Origin: Opimibacter sp041746735 | GTDB taxonomy: Bacteria > Bacteroidota > Bacteroidia > Chitinophagales > Saprospiraceae | Length of the DNA stretch: 64,000 nucleotides | Direction of reading: 5' to 3' | Assembly (NCBI GenBank): GCA_041746735.1 | Contig: JBGTGP010000020.1 | Span: 127,179-191,178, forward strand | In this document: positions 8,668-18,006 of the stretch, piece by piece | Layout: every line of letters begins with the position of its first letter | Position numbering within the stretch: the stretch's first letter is position 1 | Made by a program: the position numbers and the translations under genes | Notes under the pieces: generated by a model | What the model saw: only the letters and a program-made list of their open reading frames with translations | Databases searched by the model: none | Told to the model about the DNA's origin: nothing

Positions 8668-9027
8668 ATGTCCTACGAAGTTGAAGGCAAGCTCCACAAG
8701 AAGTTTGATACGGAGCAAAAATCCGGGACTTTTCAAACCCGCGAATTTGTGCTGTTGGTCGAAACTGGCCAATATCCCAATTACATCAAGTTTCAGTTGG
8801 TCCAGGACCGCGTAGAAGCTATCGATGCCTTTCCCGAAGGCACTGAGATCAAAGTCTATTTTGATCTCAGAGGCCGGGAGTGGCAAGGGAAATATTTTAC
8901 CAACCTGCAGGCCTGGCGCATCGAAGCAATGGGTCAGACGACTCAACCCAGTCCCGCTACAGCGGATTTTCCCTCGGCTCCTCCCGCAACGGAAGATGGT
9001 GCGTCGTATGATGACCTGCCATTCTGA
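8668..9027 (+). CDS. DUF3127 domain protein
   Basis: A 119-aa protein starting MSYEVEGKLHKKFDTEQKSG; the block TREFVLLVETGQYPNYIKFQ and the YFDLRGREWQGKYFTNLQAW strand pair are the DUF3127 signature. The family is common in Bacteroidota and has a single-stranded-DNA-binding-like OB fold by prediction. The C-terminal tail is short and acidic (ASYDDLPF), much like the SSB tail that recruits repair proteins. That resemblance is seen in the sequence; a DNA-binding role is inference. It starts 22 bp after proS. Confidence 0.85.
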   Translation: MSYEVEGKLHKKFDTEQKSGTFQTREFVLLVETGQYPNYIKFQLVQDRVEAIDAFPEGTEIKVYFDLRGREWQGKYFTNLQAWRIEAMGQTTQPSPATADFPSAPPATEDGASYDDLPF

Positions 9028-9112
9028 ACTATTCCTGTACTTTAGTTGTACGTAAACTAAATTGCAGCGAATCGGATATGCGGAAAGCAGTAGAAAAAAT
9101 ACATGTTAAAGG

Positions 9113-9694
9113 TTGATCACGCCGGAAAATAAACGACAGGGCAGCTGCCTGCCATACTGGCTGAGTATATTCTTCCTGGCCTTTTTCCCATGGATTGGGG
9201 AGGCTCAGTCCATCATCGGCATCGGCACGAGATATGACAATTCTTTCCGCGAATGGATCGTCACTACAGATGATGAGGATATTCGTGGAGAGATCCGGAT
9301 GCGATGGAGTTTTCGCGATGATTGGACCGTTTGGGATGTCCGCATCGGCGATCTGTCGGCCACCATTGAGCAAAAGTGGAAGGATGATCCTAACCTGTGG
9401 GAGATTCGTTGCGATGGTGTGACCGTCAATGCGAGGACTGCCTGGCCGGGAGAATTTCACCGGTGGAAACTCCATGACGGGCGACACATGTATAATTGGC
9501 TTTCACTCAATCCCAATACACGGGATGAGTGGGTGACGGAGCGTCCACGTCAAGAGTTTTTCCAGGCCTATATGTACTGGGAGGGAGACCCGAGAGAGTG
9601 GGTGATCGTTGATCAGTTGCCCGAAGAAGTCAGCATGGCCATGCGGCTTTCCATGATTTTTCTGGCTATCCACTTCAGCTCGCCCCGGATATAG
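9113..9694 (+). CDS. Hypothetical secreted protein
   Basis: No named family is recognised. The frame begins at TTG 9113; the ATG at 9103 is in another frame and stops early, so the start is uncertain. A hydrophobic segment at about residues 14-31 ends GEAQ and looks like a signal peptide. The rest is rich in Trp and Asp/Glu/Arg with repeated DDWTVWDVRIG, DDPNLWEIR and TRDEWV patterns, suggesting a compact beta-rich fold. It has its own spacing on both sides (85 bp after DUF3127) and may be an independent gene. Confidence 0.65.
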   Translation: MITPENKRQGSCLPYWLSIFFLAFFPWIGEAQSIIGIGTRYDNSFREWIVTTDDEDIRGEIRMRWSFRDDWTVWDVRIGDLSATIEQKWKDDPNLWEIRCDGVTVNARTAWPGEFHRWKLHDGRHMYNWLSLNPNTRDEWVTERPRQEFFQAYMYWEGDPREWVIVDQLPEEVSMAMRLSMIFLAIHFSSPRI

Positions 9695-9870
9695 GTTATT
9701 GCGTTAACAACCGGTTTAAATCTGAACTGTAACATCAGGTTTTACAATATAGTTAATGATAATGTGGAAATACGCCAGTAGAAAACCTATACGATATTTC
9801 AGGTTTGGTGCGTTGTTTCTTCGGATGCAAAATGACGTTCTCATCATATTGAATCACAGTATCACTGAAA

Positions 9871-10755
9871 ATGGCTAGACAAATGAAAAGACCACTTTTG
9901 AAATTACTCTTTCTGCTCGTCCTGGCGCCTTTTGTAAACGGACAGCCTATCGATTTACCCCGGATAAGCCCCAAAGCAGGTGTTTCGTACACCGTAGGGA
10001 TGACCGAAATCCAAATGAATTATGGGGCTCCGGCCGTAAAGGATCGTGAGATCTGGGGTCAGTTAGTCCCTTATGGTAAAATCTGGCGTGGTGGTGCCAA
10101 TGAAGCCACCACCCTTGAGATTAGTACGGATGTCAATATGGAAGGGCAGACCCTCAGAGCCGGAAAGTATTCCCTGTTTTTTATACCAGGTGAAAGAGAA
10201 TGGACTGTCATCCTCAACAATCAACATGATCAGTGGGGGGCTGATGCCTATGATGAATCAAAAGATGAGATCCGATTTACCGTCGAGCCCCGAATGAACG
10301 AAGGGATGCAGGATCGCCTGACCTACACGATCCATGATATGAAACTGGATATGGGATATATCAAACTTGCCTGGGAGCGTATGCGTCTATACATCCGCTT
10401 CAAAACCGATGCCATGGATCTGGCGATGTCCAACATTCGAGAGGCTTTGGTGAAAAGTGCCCCAGACCGGAAATGGTCTGTGTACGCTCAGGGCGCTCAG
10501 TTTCTTTTAGATGCTGATGGTAATATAGATCAGGCTCTCGATTGGGCTACTTTGTCCACGGAACTGTTTAGTCACAGTTGGAACTGGTTTATCCGTGCCA
10601 AGGTCGAAGCAAAGAAAGGGGATATGGCAGCCGCCGTAACCAGCGGAACCAAGTGCGCAGAAACGGGTCTGGCCAGTGAGCAGGACAATTTTTATGAAAA
10701 CAACCGAACGGAAATCAATAACGCCATTCAAACCTGGGCGTCTAAAATGAATTAA
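9871..10755 (+). CDS. DUF2911 domain-containing exported protein
   Basis: A 294-aa protein with a signal peptide (about residues 1-25, ending FVNGQ). Residues 30-150 carry the DUF2911 hallmarks IQMNYGAPAVKDREIWG, PYGKIWRGGANEATT and AGKYSLFFIPGEREWTVI. The C-terminal part is helical with a tetratricopeptide look (QALDWATLSTELF, WFIRAKVEAKKGD). The family is abundant in Bacteroidota but its biochemical role is unknown. It stands alone between a 176-bp gene-free stretch without clear structure (9695-9870) and a bidirectional terminator. Confidence 0.85.
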   Translation: MARQMKRPLLKLLFLLVLAPFVNGQPIDLPRISPKAGVSYTVGMTEIQMNYGAPAVKDREIWGQLVPYGKIWRGGANEATTLEISTDVNMEGQTLRAGKYSLFFIPGEREWTVILNNQHDQWGADAYDESKDEIRFTVEPRMNEGMQDRLTYTIHDMKLDMGYIKLAWERMRLYIRFKTDAMDLAMSNIREALVKSAPDRKWSVYAQGAQFLLDADGNIDQALDWATLSTELFSHSWNWFIRAKVEAKKGDMAAAVTSGTKCAETGLASEQDNFYENNRTEINNAIQTWASKMN

Positions 10756-10756
10756 C

Positions 10757-10792
10757 ACAGAAAGGGCGGTGCAACATCACCGCCCTTTCTGT
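10757..10792. terminator. Bidirectional terminator hairpin
   Basis: A 15-bp perfect stem (10757-10771 with 10778-10792) and a 6-nt loop sit between two convergent genes. The stem is GC-rich at the top (GGGCGGTG/CACCGCCC) with A-rich and T-rich bases at its foot, so it can work for both strands. Confidence 0.85.
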
Positions 10793-10797
10793 TGGGT

Positions 10798-12366
10798 CTA
10801 GTTAGGTAAAGCAGAGCCGTTGACATCTCCTTTTTTAACTGCTGCGAATTTGGGTTCCCGCAAGCCATCCAGGATATCCTGCACTGGGATACCCGAACCT
10901 TGAAACGTTGGAGGATGTTGGTTTGGCGGACTGAATTGTGTATCCAATGGCAGTACGATCCAGTTTTTCCCGCCTGGAAAGCCACTGGATTGCCCCAAAA
11001 TAATTTTTAGAATCGTGACGATATCTAAGGATGAAATGGTAGCGGAGGAATTGGCATCAGCTGCCAGTTTTCGCCATGGACTGACTAATGGCTCGATAAA
11101 CAATAAGTGCTTTTGAATGATAACCAGGTCTATCGCCGAGAGACCATTGACCGCATTTCCGGTTTTTTCCACTTTCAACTCCCAGTCTGGTTGTACTTCA
11201 CTAGCCAGAATTTCCAGGCTAAACTGCCCTGTCGAATTGGAGGTTGTACTCAGGATTATCTCTCCGGCTCCGTTGACGATCATCACATCCGCATTGGAAA
11301 TGCCGGTGGTACCTTCCATAAGGGTGACACCGCCGGATACGGTGACTGGTACTTCACCGGCCTCGGGTTTTTCCGCACCGGTCGCGAGAAGTGCGGCATC
11401 AATATTCTCTAGCGTCTGCTCCTGCGTAGCGCCGGACAAACCATAATTGACCTGGCGATTAGGCCCGATGACGACAAATACAGGAACATCCTCCTGAGGG
11501 CCATACATACCATTGGTGTAAGGCGTGACCGCAGTCAGGCTACCGCCTGTGGGACTTATGGAGGGAAAGGTGATATCCAATTGCTGACGAAACAGGTTGA
11601 CAAGCGCATTATTGTCATTGGGGTCATCGGAAAGGGCGAAGAATATGACATCATGTTCCCCTTCTCCCCATTCTTCATATAATTCTTGAAGTGAAGGCCC
11701 GATGGACATGCACGGTGCGCATTGCGTGTTGAAGATTTCAAGTAAGACACTTTTTCCCTGATTGAGATAACCGTTGTAAAGTTGGTGCCCCTGACCTTCG
11801 GAGTCGATCAGACTAAAGTCAGGTGCTGGTGGAACCTGACCGGGCTTCAATGCACCTGTAGCAGAGAGTGCGGCATCCACAGCATTAATGGTGGCCTGAT
11901 TGCCCGAACCACTGATGCCATACTGGACGGTTCCATCCGGTGCAATCACAATAAAGGTGGGGGTGCCATACCATGGGCCGAACATTCCGGCTTTGTAGGG
12001 CTGCACGGCTTCAAGACTTCCACCCTGCATACTGATCGCAGGGAAGGTTTCACCATACATTTCCGCATACGCCTCTACAAGGGTATTGGTGTCGAAATTT
12101 TTATCGGTCATTTCAAAAAACTCAACATCATACTCACCCGCGCCCCATTCCTGATAAAAAGGCTCCATCAGCGGTGCGATTGAATTGCATGGTGGGCAGG
12201 TGGTAAAAAAGATTTTGACCATCACGGTCTTCCCCTGATCCAGATAATCTGCATAGAGGTGATGGACCTGGCCCTCCGTATCTGTTACGGTAAAATCAGG
12301 TGCCTGCTGGGCCTGCAGTAATGACAGATTCAGCAGGAAAACAATAAGTAAAATAAAGTGTCTCAT
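10798..12366 (-). CDS. Secreted protein with two thioredoxin-like domains and a dockerin-like C-terminus
   Basis: From ATG 12366 the product is 522 aa; the open frame extends upstream but only this Met begins a signal peptide (MRHFILLIVFLL to LLQAQ). Two TlpA/AhpC-type thioredoxin-like domains follow: the first carries CPPC at residues 57-60, the second CAPC near 216-219, each with an IAPDGTVQYG-type strand. About residues 350-400 form a beta-sandwich, then a dockerin-like duplicated Ca2+ repeat (about 405-456, IDLVIIQKHLL and LDIVTILKIILG), and the protein ends with GDVNGSALPN, a tail often seen in Saprospiria. Redox activity is likely from the CxxC pairs; the partner of the dockerin-like part is unknown. 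Confidence 0.85.
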   Translation of the reverse strand: MRHFILLIVFLLNLSLLQAQQAPDFTVTDTEGQVHHLYADYLDQGKTVMVKIFFTTCPPCNSIAPLMEPFYQEWGAGEYDVEFFEMTDKNFDTNTLVEAYAEMYGETFPAISMQGGSLEAVQPYKAGMFGPWYGTPTFIVIAPDGTVQYGISGSGNQATINAVDAALSATGALKPGQVPPAPDFSLIDSEGQGHQLYNGYLNQGKSVLLEIFNTQCAPCMSIGPSLQELYEEWGEGEHDVIFFALSDDPNDNNALVNLFRQQLDITFPSISPTGGSLTAVTPYTNGMYGPQEDVPVFVVIGPNRQVNYGLSGATQEQTLENIDAALLATGAEKPEAGEVPVTVSGGVTLMEGTTGISNADVMIVNGAGEIILSTTSNSTGQFSLEILASEVQPDWELKVEKTGNAVNGLSAIDLVIIQKHLLFIEPLVSPWRKLAADANSSATISSLDIVTILKIILGQSSGFPGGKNWIVLPLDTQFSPPNQHPPTFQGSGIPVQDILDGLREPKFAAVKKGDVNGSALPN

Positions 12367-12653
12367 AGGTCCGGGTTTGAAAGTGAGCAAATGGAAAATA
12401 CGGTGTGATGGAGCTGAAATGTCAAGTGACATAAGTAAAAACTGATCCTTGTCCAATATGTGGGTGTATGTGGTGGTGTCGCGATGAACCAATTGTCCGA
12501 TTTTACCAATTGGGCGGAAGTGTACCATGTGGAGCAGTTTTTATTTTTTCCGGGGTGAGCGGAATGAAATCCTGCAGGTTGGATGCCTAAAGTTATAACA
12601 TATCTGATACATTGTTCATATACCGGCCTGAAAGTGAAGGGGCTGAATAAGTG

Positions 12654-12661
12654 TAAATTTG
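12654..12661 (+). promoter_or_regulatory. TAnnTTTG -7 box before lipB
   Basis: TAAATTTG matches the Bacteroidota -7 consensus exactly. It ends only 4 nt before the lipB ATG, so if used the transcript would be nearly leaderless. No convincing -33 TTG element is seen. Confidence 0.4.
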
Positions 12662-12665
12662 TGCC

Positions 12666-13421
12666 ATGGAGTCAATGCCTCGCCAAACTATGGAAGTAAT
12701 CGACCTCGGGCTGATTCCGTATCAGCAGGCCTGGGACCTCCAGACGATCCTCCATGCCCGGCTTGTGGCGAATAAGCGGAGTGGATATCCCGAGCCACAA
12801 AAGCATTACTTTTTACTCTGCGAGCATCCTCCTGTATATACTCTTGGGAAAAGCGGTTCGGAGGACCATCTCCGGATTGATGACCGGAAGAGGAAAGAGT
12901 TCAGCATCGAATATTTCAGGATCAACAGAGGTGGGGACATTACCTTCCATGGGCCAGGTCAGCTTGTAGGCTATCCGATCCTGGATCTGGATCTTATTTT
13001 CACAGACGTCCACCGGTACGTCCGTAGTCTTGAAGAGGTCATCATCCGAACTCTGAGGCATTACAATATTAATGGTATCAGAAACGACAGATACACAGGC
13101 GTTTGGGTGCAGTCAAATCAAGTAAGCCCAGAAGTCAGGAAAATCTGTGCCATCGGCGTACATCTCAGCAGATGGGTTACGATGCACGGATTTGCATTCA
13201 ACGTCAATACCAATCTGTCTTATTTCGACCACATCATTCCCTGTGGGATTTCCGATCCGGATAAAAGTGTATGCTCCCTGAGTAGCCTATTGGATAAAGA
13301 CGTAGATTTGCCTAACGTAAAAGACCTGGTCGTCAGGGAGTTTGGTGTCGTTTTTGACATTGACATCCTGACCTCATCGCCTGATCAGATCCTATCATTG
13401 ACCACACAAACTGCTACATGA
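12666..13421 (+). CDS. lipB: Lipoyl(octanoyl) transferase
   Basis: Moves the octanoyl group from acyl carrier protein to lipoyl domains, the first step of lipoate synthesis. Seen motifs: RGGDITFHGPGQLVGYP (substrate tunnel), KICAIGVHLSRWVTMHGFAFN containing the catalytic Lys, and IIPCGI with the catalytic Cys. 251 aa is a normal length. The stop overlaps the start of the next gene (ATGA), so the two are translationally coupled. lipA is not in the window. Confidence 0.95.
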   Translation: MESMPRQTMEVIDLGLIPYQQAWDLQTILHARLVANKRSGYPEPQKHYFLLCEHPPVYTLGKSGSEDHLRIDDRKRKEFSIEYFRINRGGDITFHGPGQLVGYPILDLDLIFTDVHRYVRSLEEVIIRTLRHYNINGIRNDRYTGVWVQSNQVSPEVRKICAIGVHLSRWVTMHGFAFNVNTNLSYFDHIIPCGISDPDKSVCSLSSLLDKDVDLPNVKDLVVREFGVVFDIDILTSSPDQILSLTTQTAT

Positions 13422-14014
13422 TGAACACCGTTAAATTACTTTCCATCTTTGGTTTGTTCCTTTTCGCCACAGCCGCAACAGGACAAGCTCAGATCAACCC
13501 GGACATCAAGTCCAAACTAGACGCCTACATTGAGTACTCCAATCAGCAAAACTGGGACAAAGCCTTCGATTTGTTGTATCCGAAATTATTCGCCCAGGTC
13601 TCTAAACAAGATTTGGTGAATTTGATGAAGGATGCAGAAGCTGACGGGATGTCGATTCAAATGAACAACGCCCGCATCACCTCCACATCTGCCCCTTTCG
13701 AAGAAGGTACGGAGACCTTTGTCCGGGTAGAATATGAAGCAGACGTCATAGTCAACATCGTGAAAGATGGAATTTATGATGCGCCTAAAGCGGTTCAAGC
13801 TATGGAAGAGCAGTTCAAAAGCACTTACGGCCGAAAAGTAAACTGGGATGCAAGTAAACGTACGTTTGAGATCAGGGCAAAAAAATCCATCATGGCCATC
13901 CGGACAGACAATAAGAAGGATTGGTATCTCGTGGAGATCAATATGGATCAACCTGAACTCATGAATGCTCTTTTCCCTGCTTCCGTCATGGAGGCCTTGG
14001 TCCGTGTCGAGTAG
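13418..14014 (+). CDS. Hypothetical exported protein coupled to lipB
   Basis: A 198-aa protein of no recognised family. A signal peptide covers about residues 1-24 (ending ATGQAQ). The mature part starts with a helical segment typical of small stress or lipoprotein-like domains (DAYIEYSNQQNWDKAFDLLYPKLF) followed by beta strands, ending VMEALVRVE. The start overlaps lipB by 4 nt. The coupling to lipB may be simple operon packing rather than shared function. Confidence 0.75.
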   Translation: MMNTVKLLSIFGLFLFATAATGQAQINPDIKSKLDAYIEYSNQQNWDKAFDLLYPKLFAQVSKQDLVNLMKDAEADGMSIQMNNARITSTSAPFEEGTETFVRVEYEADVIVNIVKDGIYDAPKAVQAMEEQFKSTYGRKVNWDASKRTFEIRAKKSIMAIRTDNKKDWYLVEINMDQPELMNALFPASVMEALVRVE

Positions 14015-14056
14015 AAACGGGCTCTGTATAAGCTGCATAACATCTAAATCCGATAC

Positions 14057-14602
14057 ATGAGTACGCAAGAAGCCCGTCCGGTGAATTATAGCCGGACGAT
14101 GATGACGGAATTGGTCATGCCCAATGATACCAATCCGCTGGGGCATTTGATGGGGGGCAATCTCATGCGCTGGATGGATATCGCGGGAGGCATCTGCGCT
14201 GCCCGACACTGTGGTGCTCATGCGGTGACCGCATCGGTGGACAGTGTCTCGTTTAGCAAACCGATTCATCTGGGTGATGTCATTACGATCAAGGCTTCTG
14301 TTACCCGGGCATTTACGACGTCAGTGGAGATCTATATTGAAGTTTTCACCACATCATCCTTTGGCGCGGATCTGGAAAAATCCAATCATGCGTACATGAC
14401 GTTTGTGGCGCTCGACTCGCGCACCTCCAGACCCAAAGCTGTGCCACAGGTGATTCCCGAGACAGAAGAAGAAGAAAAGCTGTTTGAAGGCGCAGCCCGC
14501 CGACGAGAGGTACGTCTGGTACTCGCCGGCCGCATAAAACCGGAGGAGGCTGTGGGGCTCAAAGCTTTATTTAAGGAACTGGAGGCCGCCTCCGACAAAT
14601 AG
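14057..14602 (+). CDS. Hotdog-fold acyl-CoA thioesterase
   Basis: Hydrolyses acyl-CoA to free fatty acid and CoA. The single hotdog domain has the YciA/BACH-type signature: MPNDTNPLGHLMGGNLMRWM with the catalytic Asn-Thr-Asp region, and ASVDSVSFSKPIHLGDV. The 181-aa product carries an extra C-terminal segment of about 50 residues rich in Glu/Arg after the fold. It is followed after 3 bp by a methyltransferase-like gene. Confidence 0.88.
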   Translation: MSTQEARPVNYSRTMMTELVMPNDTNPLGHLMGGNLMRWMDIAGGICAARHCGAHAVTASVDSVSFSKPIHLGDVITIKASVTRAFTTSVEIYIEVFTTSSFGADLEKSNHAYMTFVALDSRTSRPKAVPQVIPETEEEEKLFEGAARRREVRLVLAGRIKPEEAVGLKALFKELEAASDK

Positions 14603-14605
14603 TCC

Positions 14606-15466
14606 ATGATTTCGTCCAGAATCAAGTCTGTAGTCAAAGCCTGGATGTCGCGCTATCAAAGCCTTCATCTGGAATATCCGGTGGACATGCGTCCACGGTA
14701 TGGTCATGGCCTCCCTGCACACCCTTTGCTCCATTCGATCATCCAAAAAAATAGGGATATATATACTGAATGGCTGGAGAAAGCACGCTCCTGTACCGAC
14801 GAAATAGCCTTAATCCCTGACGCCGAAATGGTCCGTGACCCGGGATCTCCGTCTTGGAATAACGGTTTTCTGCCGGGCCTTGACATGGTCATCCTTTATA
14901 CACTCATAGCGCATATGGAGCCGACTACATACGTAGAGATTGGTTCAGGTCATTCTACCAAAGTAGTGGCTTTGGCCAAAAAAAACCGTCAATTGGTAAC
15001 ACGCATGATTTCGATTGATCCATCACCCCGGGCTGAAATCGACATGCTGGCAGATGAAATCGTCAGAGCCCCTTTTGAAGAAACCGATTTACATTTCTTT
15101 AAAAAGCTAAACGCCGGTGATATTGTATTTGTCGATAACTCACACCGGATATTCCCCAATTCCGATGCTACGGTTTTCTTTCTGGAGGTATTGCCCTTTT
15201 TGCCTGAAGGGGTAGTCGTCCATCTGCATGATATCTACCTGCCGTATGACTATCCGCAGTTTATGTGTGATCGGTACTATTCGGAACAATACCCTCTGGC
15301 CTGTTATCTTATGGCCAATCCGGAACGTTACCAAACCCTCATGCCCAACTATTATATATCTGAGGATCCGGAGTTGAAGAAAATACTTCAACCGCTATGG
15401 GAGCATCCGTCCATGCCCGTCGTCGAACAGCATGGGGCTTCGTTTTGGTTGCGGATAGGAAAGTAG
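14606..15466 (+). CDS. Class I methyltransferase-like protein
   Basis: A 286-aa protein with a Rossmann S-adenosylmethionine-binding motif YVEIGSGHSTKVVALAKK (about residues 111-128), an acidic strand end (ISIDPSPRAEID) and DIVFVDNSH as motif IV, resembling the Methyltransf_24 family. No substrate-specific motif is recognised. It begins 3 bp after the thioesterase stop, so the two are probably co-transcribed. Confidence 0.75.
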   Translation: MISSRIKSVVKAWMSRYQSLHLEYPVDMRPRYGHGLPAHPLLHSIIQKNRDIYTEWLEKARSCTDEIALIPDAEMVRDPGSPSWNNGFLPGLDMVILYTLIAHMEPTTYVEIGSGHSTKVVALAKKNRQLVTRMISIDPSPRAEIDMLADEIVRAPFEETDLHFFKKLNAGDIVFVDNSHRIFPNSDATVFFLEVLPFLPEGVVVHLHDIYLPYDYPQFMCDRYYSEQYPLACYLMANPERYQTLMPNYYISEDPELKKILQPLWEHPSMPVVEQHGASFWLRIGK

Positions 15467-15491
15467 ACGAAAAGTCGAGCTGTGTCGTCGC

Positions 15492-17945
15492 TTATTTCAA
15501 CAGCAACACATCCCCTTTTGCCACTTCCAATCGACCATCCGGATACCGAAGCGTAGCCGTATACACATAGGTATCTGAAGGAGCAGGTTGATTTTTAAAG
15601 CGGCCATCCCAACCCTGTAAATCATCATTTCGGGCTTCGTAGACCAGCTGTCCCCAGCGATTGAAGATCATAAACTTCTCAATCATAATATTACCGTTGA
15701 TGATGATCCGGAAATTGTCGTTGATATCATCCCCATTATCAGGAGTAAAGGCATTAGGAATCATAAAACTCGGAGGAACCGTTGGAAACGAAATCGTATC
15801 GGTCTGGGTACATCCTTTGGAATTGATGTATGTCGCCACAATAAAATTGCGGGGATCGTTAGCATTGAATTCTATGGATGGAGCTGTCGTTGAAAGATTG
15901 ACGCCGTTGACGGTCCACATGATGGATGTCGGTGTGGTGGGATTGACATTGAGCGCGACCATGACCCTGGAGCCCTGACCGATCTCTGTGGTATTCGGAT
16001 CCGGCATAATGAAAAACGCCGAAGCATCCGGTTGAGCTAAGGTGACCGCGACTGTACCGAATACCCGGCATATATCCGGATCAGGTGACTGTGCAGTAAA
16101 GCTGAGTAGGCCGGGCGAATTGACCGTTACAGTCGGAGAGGGACAGGCATTACAACTCAGGGACAGATTACCATTAAAAACATTCCATTCGATATCAGTA
16201 TACTCGGGATTGCCGGTGATAGCTACGGTTGTTTCGCCCTGACAGGCAACGATTGGCGGGCCAGTCACTTGCGGACGATCTCCGGTAAGGAACTGGAAAA
16301 AGCCTGCTGCCCCGCAAAAATTGGGATTAGTGGTACTGGCGGTGAGGAGTACATTGATTGTATTGTTTTCATTGATGGTGATGATCGGATCCGGGCAGGT
16401 GGAACAACTGAGAGACGCATTTCCAAAAACAACATTCCATTGAAAATCAGAAAGTCCGGACGGATTGGTGATGGTGATGGGCACCATATCTCCTGCACAC
16501 ACCACCGGGTCGCTATCCAGACCAATCTGTTGAAGTGGCGGAATGCGGATGACCAGGTTGGCACCAACAGGACATTCGAGGATCTTACCTGAAAACTCAT
16601 AGATCAGGGTAGAACCCGGATTGCCGATGACTGTGACTTTCGGATCCAGGCATCTCGTGCAACTCAGGCCATCACCCGGTGACCATTCTGGTTCTGTAAC
16701 CATGGTCGCCAACACCTCGACGTCAAACATTGCTCCCGGACACAGCATGGTATCCATGACAGATAATGGAACGACTGAGGGGACTACATTGATCAGAATC
16801 GAATCGCGTGACACGCAGGCATTGTTCACATTTTCACGTATATACAAGGTTGTATCAATCAACTCCAGGGCCACGTTCAGAAAGTTCATCGGTGTCAGAT
16901 AGGTGTTGTTGTCTGGCATCCATTGAAATGTAAGATCCGGGTACGATAACGAATCATACGACGGAGAGAAAAGGGCGACGATTTCTCCGGCGCAGTAATA
17001 GGGCTTGGCCGGTGCGATGGCGATTGGCAGCGCGGCCGGTAGCGAATCTACTTTGACGACGACTGTATCAGAAGCTATACATACGCCGATGTTTGAGGAG
17101 AGAATATAGGTCGTGGTAACTGTGGGATTGGCTATCGGATTCAGTACCAATGGGTTGCTGAGTGTTGAATCTGAGGGTGTCCAGGTAAAGGTTGTCGCAA
17201 GTCCCTGTATCTGGCCTTGCAGGATGACGCCTGATTCATCCAGACATATAAAGAGCGTATCTGCCGATGCGATATTGGCGATAGCAAGATCCAGATAGAT
17301 ACTGTCTTTTGCTTCGCATCCTTCACCTCCAACAGCTGCAAAATACCAGGCAGAGACAAAAGGACGGACTGTTACCTCAGGTCCGGAGGTGGGATCAAAA
17401 GCTGGGGAAGGGGACCAGTGGATCGTGGCATCAGATACCGCCTGCAATACCAAAGGCTCAAAGCGGCACCAGGGAAGCGTATCATTTATGCTGGTAATCT
17501 CTACGGAGTACGCATCGATAATTCCGGTTTCAATGAAAGCCACATCAGATTTTTGGCCAGAGAGATAGGCGAACTCCCATAGGATATCTTCGAAACCTTC
17601 GATCAAACCGTCATCCACAGGATTGACTGTGACGGTGACCACCGTTTCTTCCGGTGACATAATAATTGGAAATCCGGGTCCTGAAAAGGTATAATCCAGA
17701 TTGGCCTGCGCTTGTCCGGTAGCACTGAAAAATATTTCGATCGTTTCGACATTGCCTGGATCCCGGACAAAGACCAGCTCGTACGGACCGCTGCAGGTTT
17801 CCGACATGATACCGGCATTAGCAGGTGTGTTGAAAAAAACCTCCAATGGAGGATTGGATTGAGCGAAAGTGATCATTGGAAGGCAGGCCAACATCAACAT
17901 TATCAAAAGGCCTGCGGGGGATTGTTTTACCATGGTACCTGACAT
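15492..17945 (-). CDS. Large secreted protein with type B (gliding-motility-associated) C-terminal domain
   Basis: An 817-aa protein with a signal peptide (to about residue 29, ending TFAQ), a Calx-beta-like opening (about 30-150), several Ig-like modules, and a C-terminal type IX secretion type B domain: NAFTPDNGDDINDNFRI, FNRWGQLVYEA, WDGRFKNQPAPSDTYVYT, ending GDVLLLK. Three Ig-like modules carry an LSC-xx-C-xx-P signature (LSCTRCLDP, LSCSTCPDP, LSCNACPSP). Export across the outer membrane and surface attachment are inferred from family knowledge. Start may also be the Met at 17933. Confidence 0.9.
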   Translation of the reverse strand: MSGTMVKQSPAGLLIMLMLACLPMITFAQSNPPLEVFFNTPANAGIMSETCSGPYELVFVRDPGNVETIEIFFSATGQAQANLDYTFSGPGFPIIMSPEETVVTVTVNPVDDGLIEGFEDILWEFAYLSGQKSDVAFIETGIIDAYSVEITSINDTLPWCRFEPLVLQAVSDATIHWSPSPAFDPTSGPEVTVRPFVSAWYFAAVGGEGCEAKDSIYLDLAIANIASADTLFICLDESGVILQGQIQGLATTFTWTPSDSTLSNPLVLNPIANPTVTTTYILSSNIGVCIASDTVVVKVDSLPAALPIAIAPAKPYYCAGEIVALFSPSYDSLSYPDLTFQWMPDNNTYLTPMNFLNVALELIDTTLYIRENVNNACVSRDSILINVVPSVVPLSVMDTMLCPGAMFDVEVLATMVTEPEWSPGDGLSCTRCLDPKVTVIGNPGSTLIYEFSGKILECPVGANLVIRIPPLQQIGLDSDPVVCAGDMVPITITNPSGLSDFQWNVVFGNASLSCSTCPDPIITINENNTINVLLTASTTNPNFCGAAGFFQFLTGDRPQVTGPPIVACQGETTVAITGNPEYTDIEWNVFNGNLSLSCNACPSPTVTVNSPGLLSFTAQSPDPDICRVFGTVAVTLAQPDASAFFIMPDPNTTEIGQGSRVMVALNVNPTTPTSIMWTVNGVNLSTTAPSIEFNANDPRNFIVATYINSKGCTQTDTISFPTVPPSFMIPNAFTPDNGDDINDNFRIIINGNIMIEKFMIFNRWGQLVYEARNDDLQGWDGRFKNQPAPSDTYVYTATLRYPDGRLEVAKGDVLLLK

Positions 17946-18006
17946 ATAATCTAGCTGTTTCAGCGAACGGTAAAAATAATCTTTTTTGGATAGCTCTTCG
18001 GTGCGA

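Noticed and set aside
9041..9061. 7-bp AT-rich inverted repeat after the DUF3127 gene as a terminator
   Set aside because: The stem is weak and AT-only, with no T run; it may be chance.
13586..14269. 227-codon minus-strand frame antisense to the lipB-linked gene and the thioesterase
   Set aside because: It spans the gap between two well-supported plus-strand genes and has no protein-like features.
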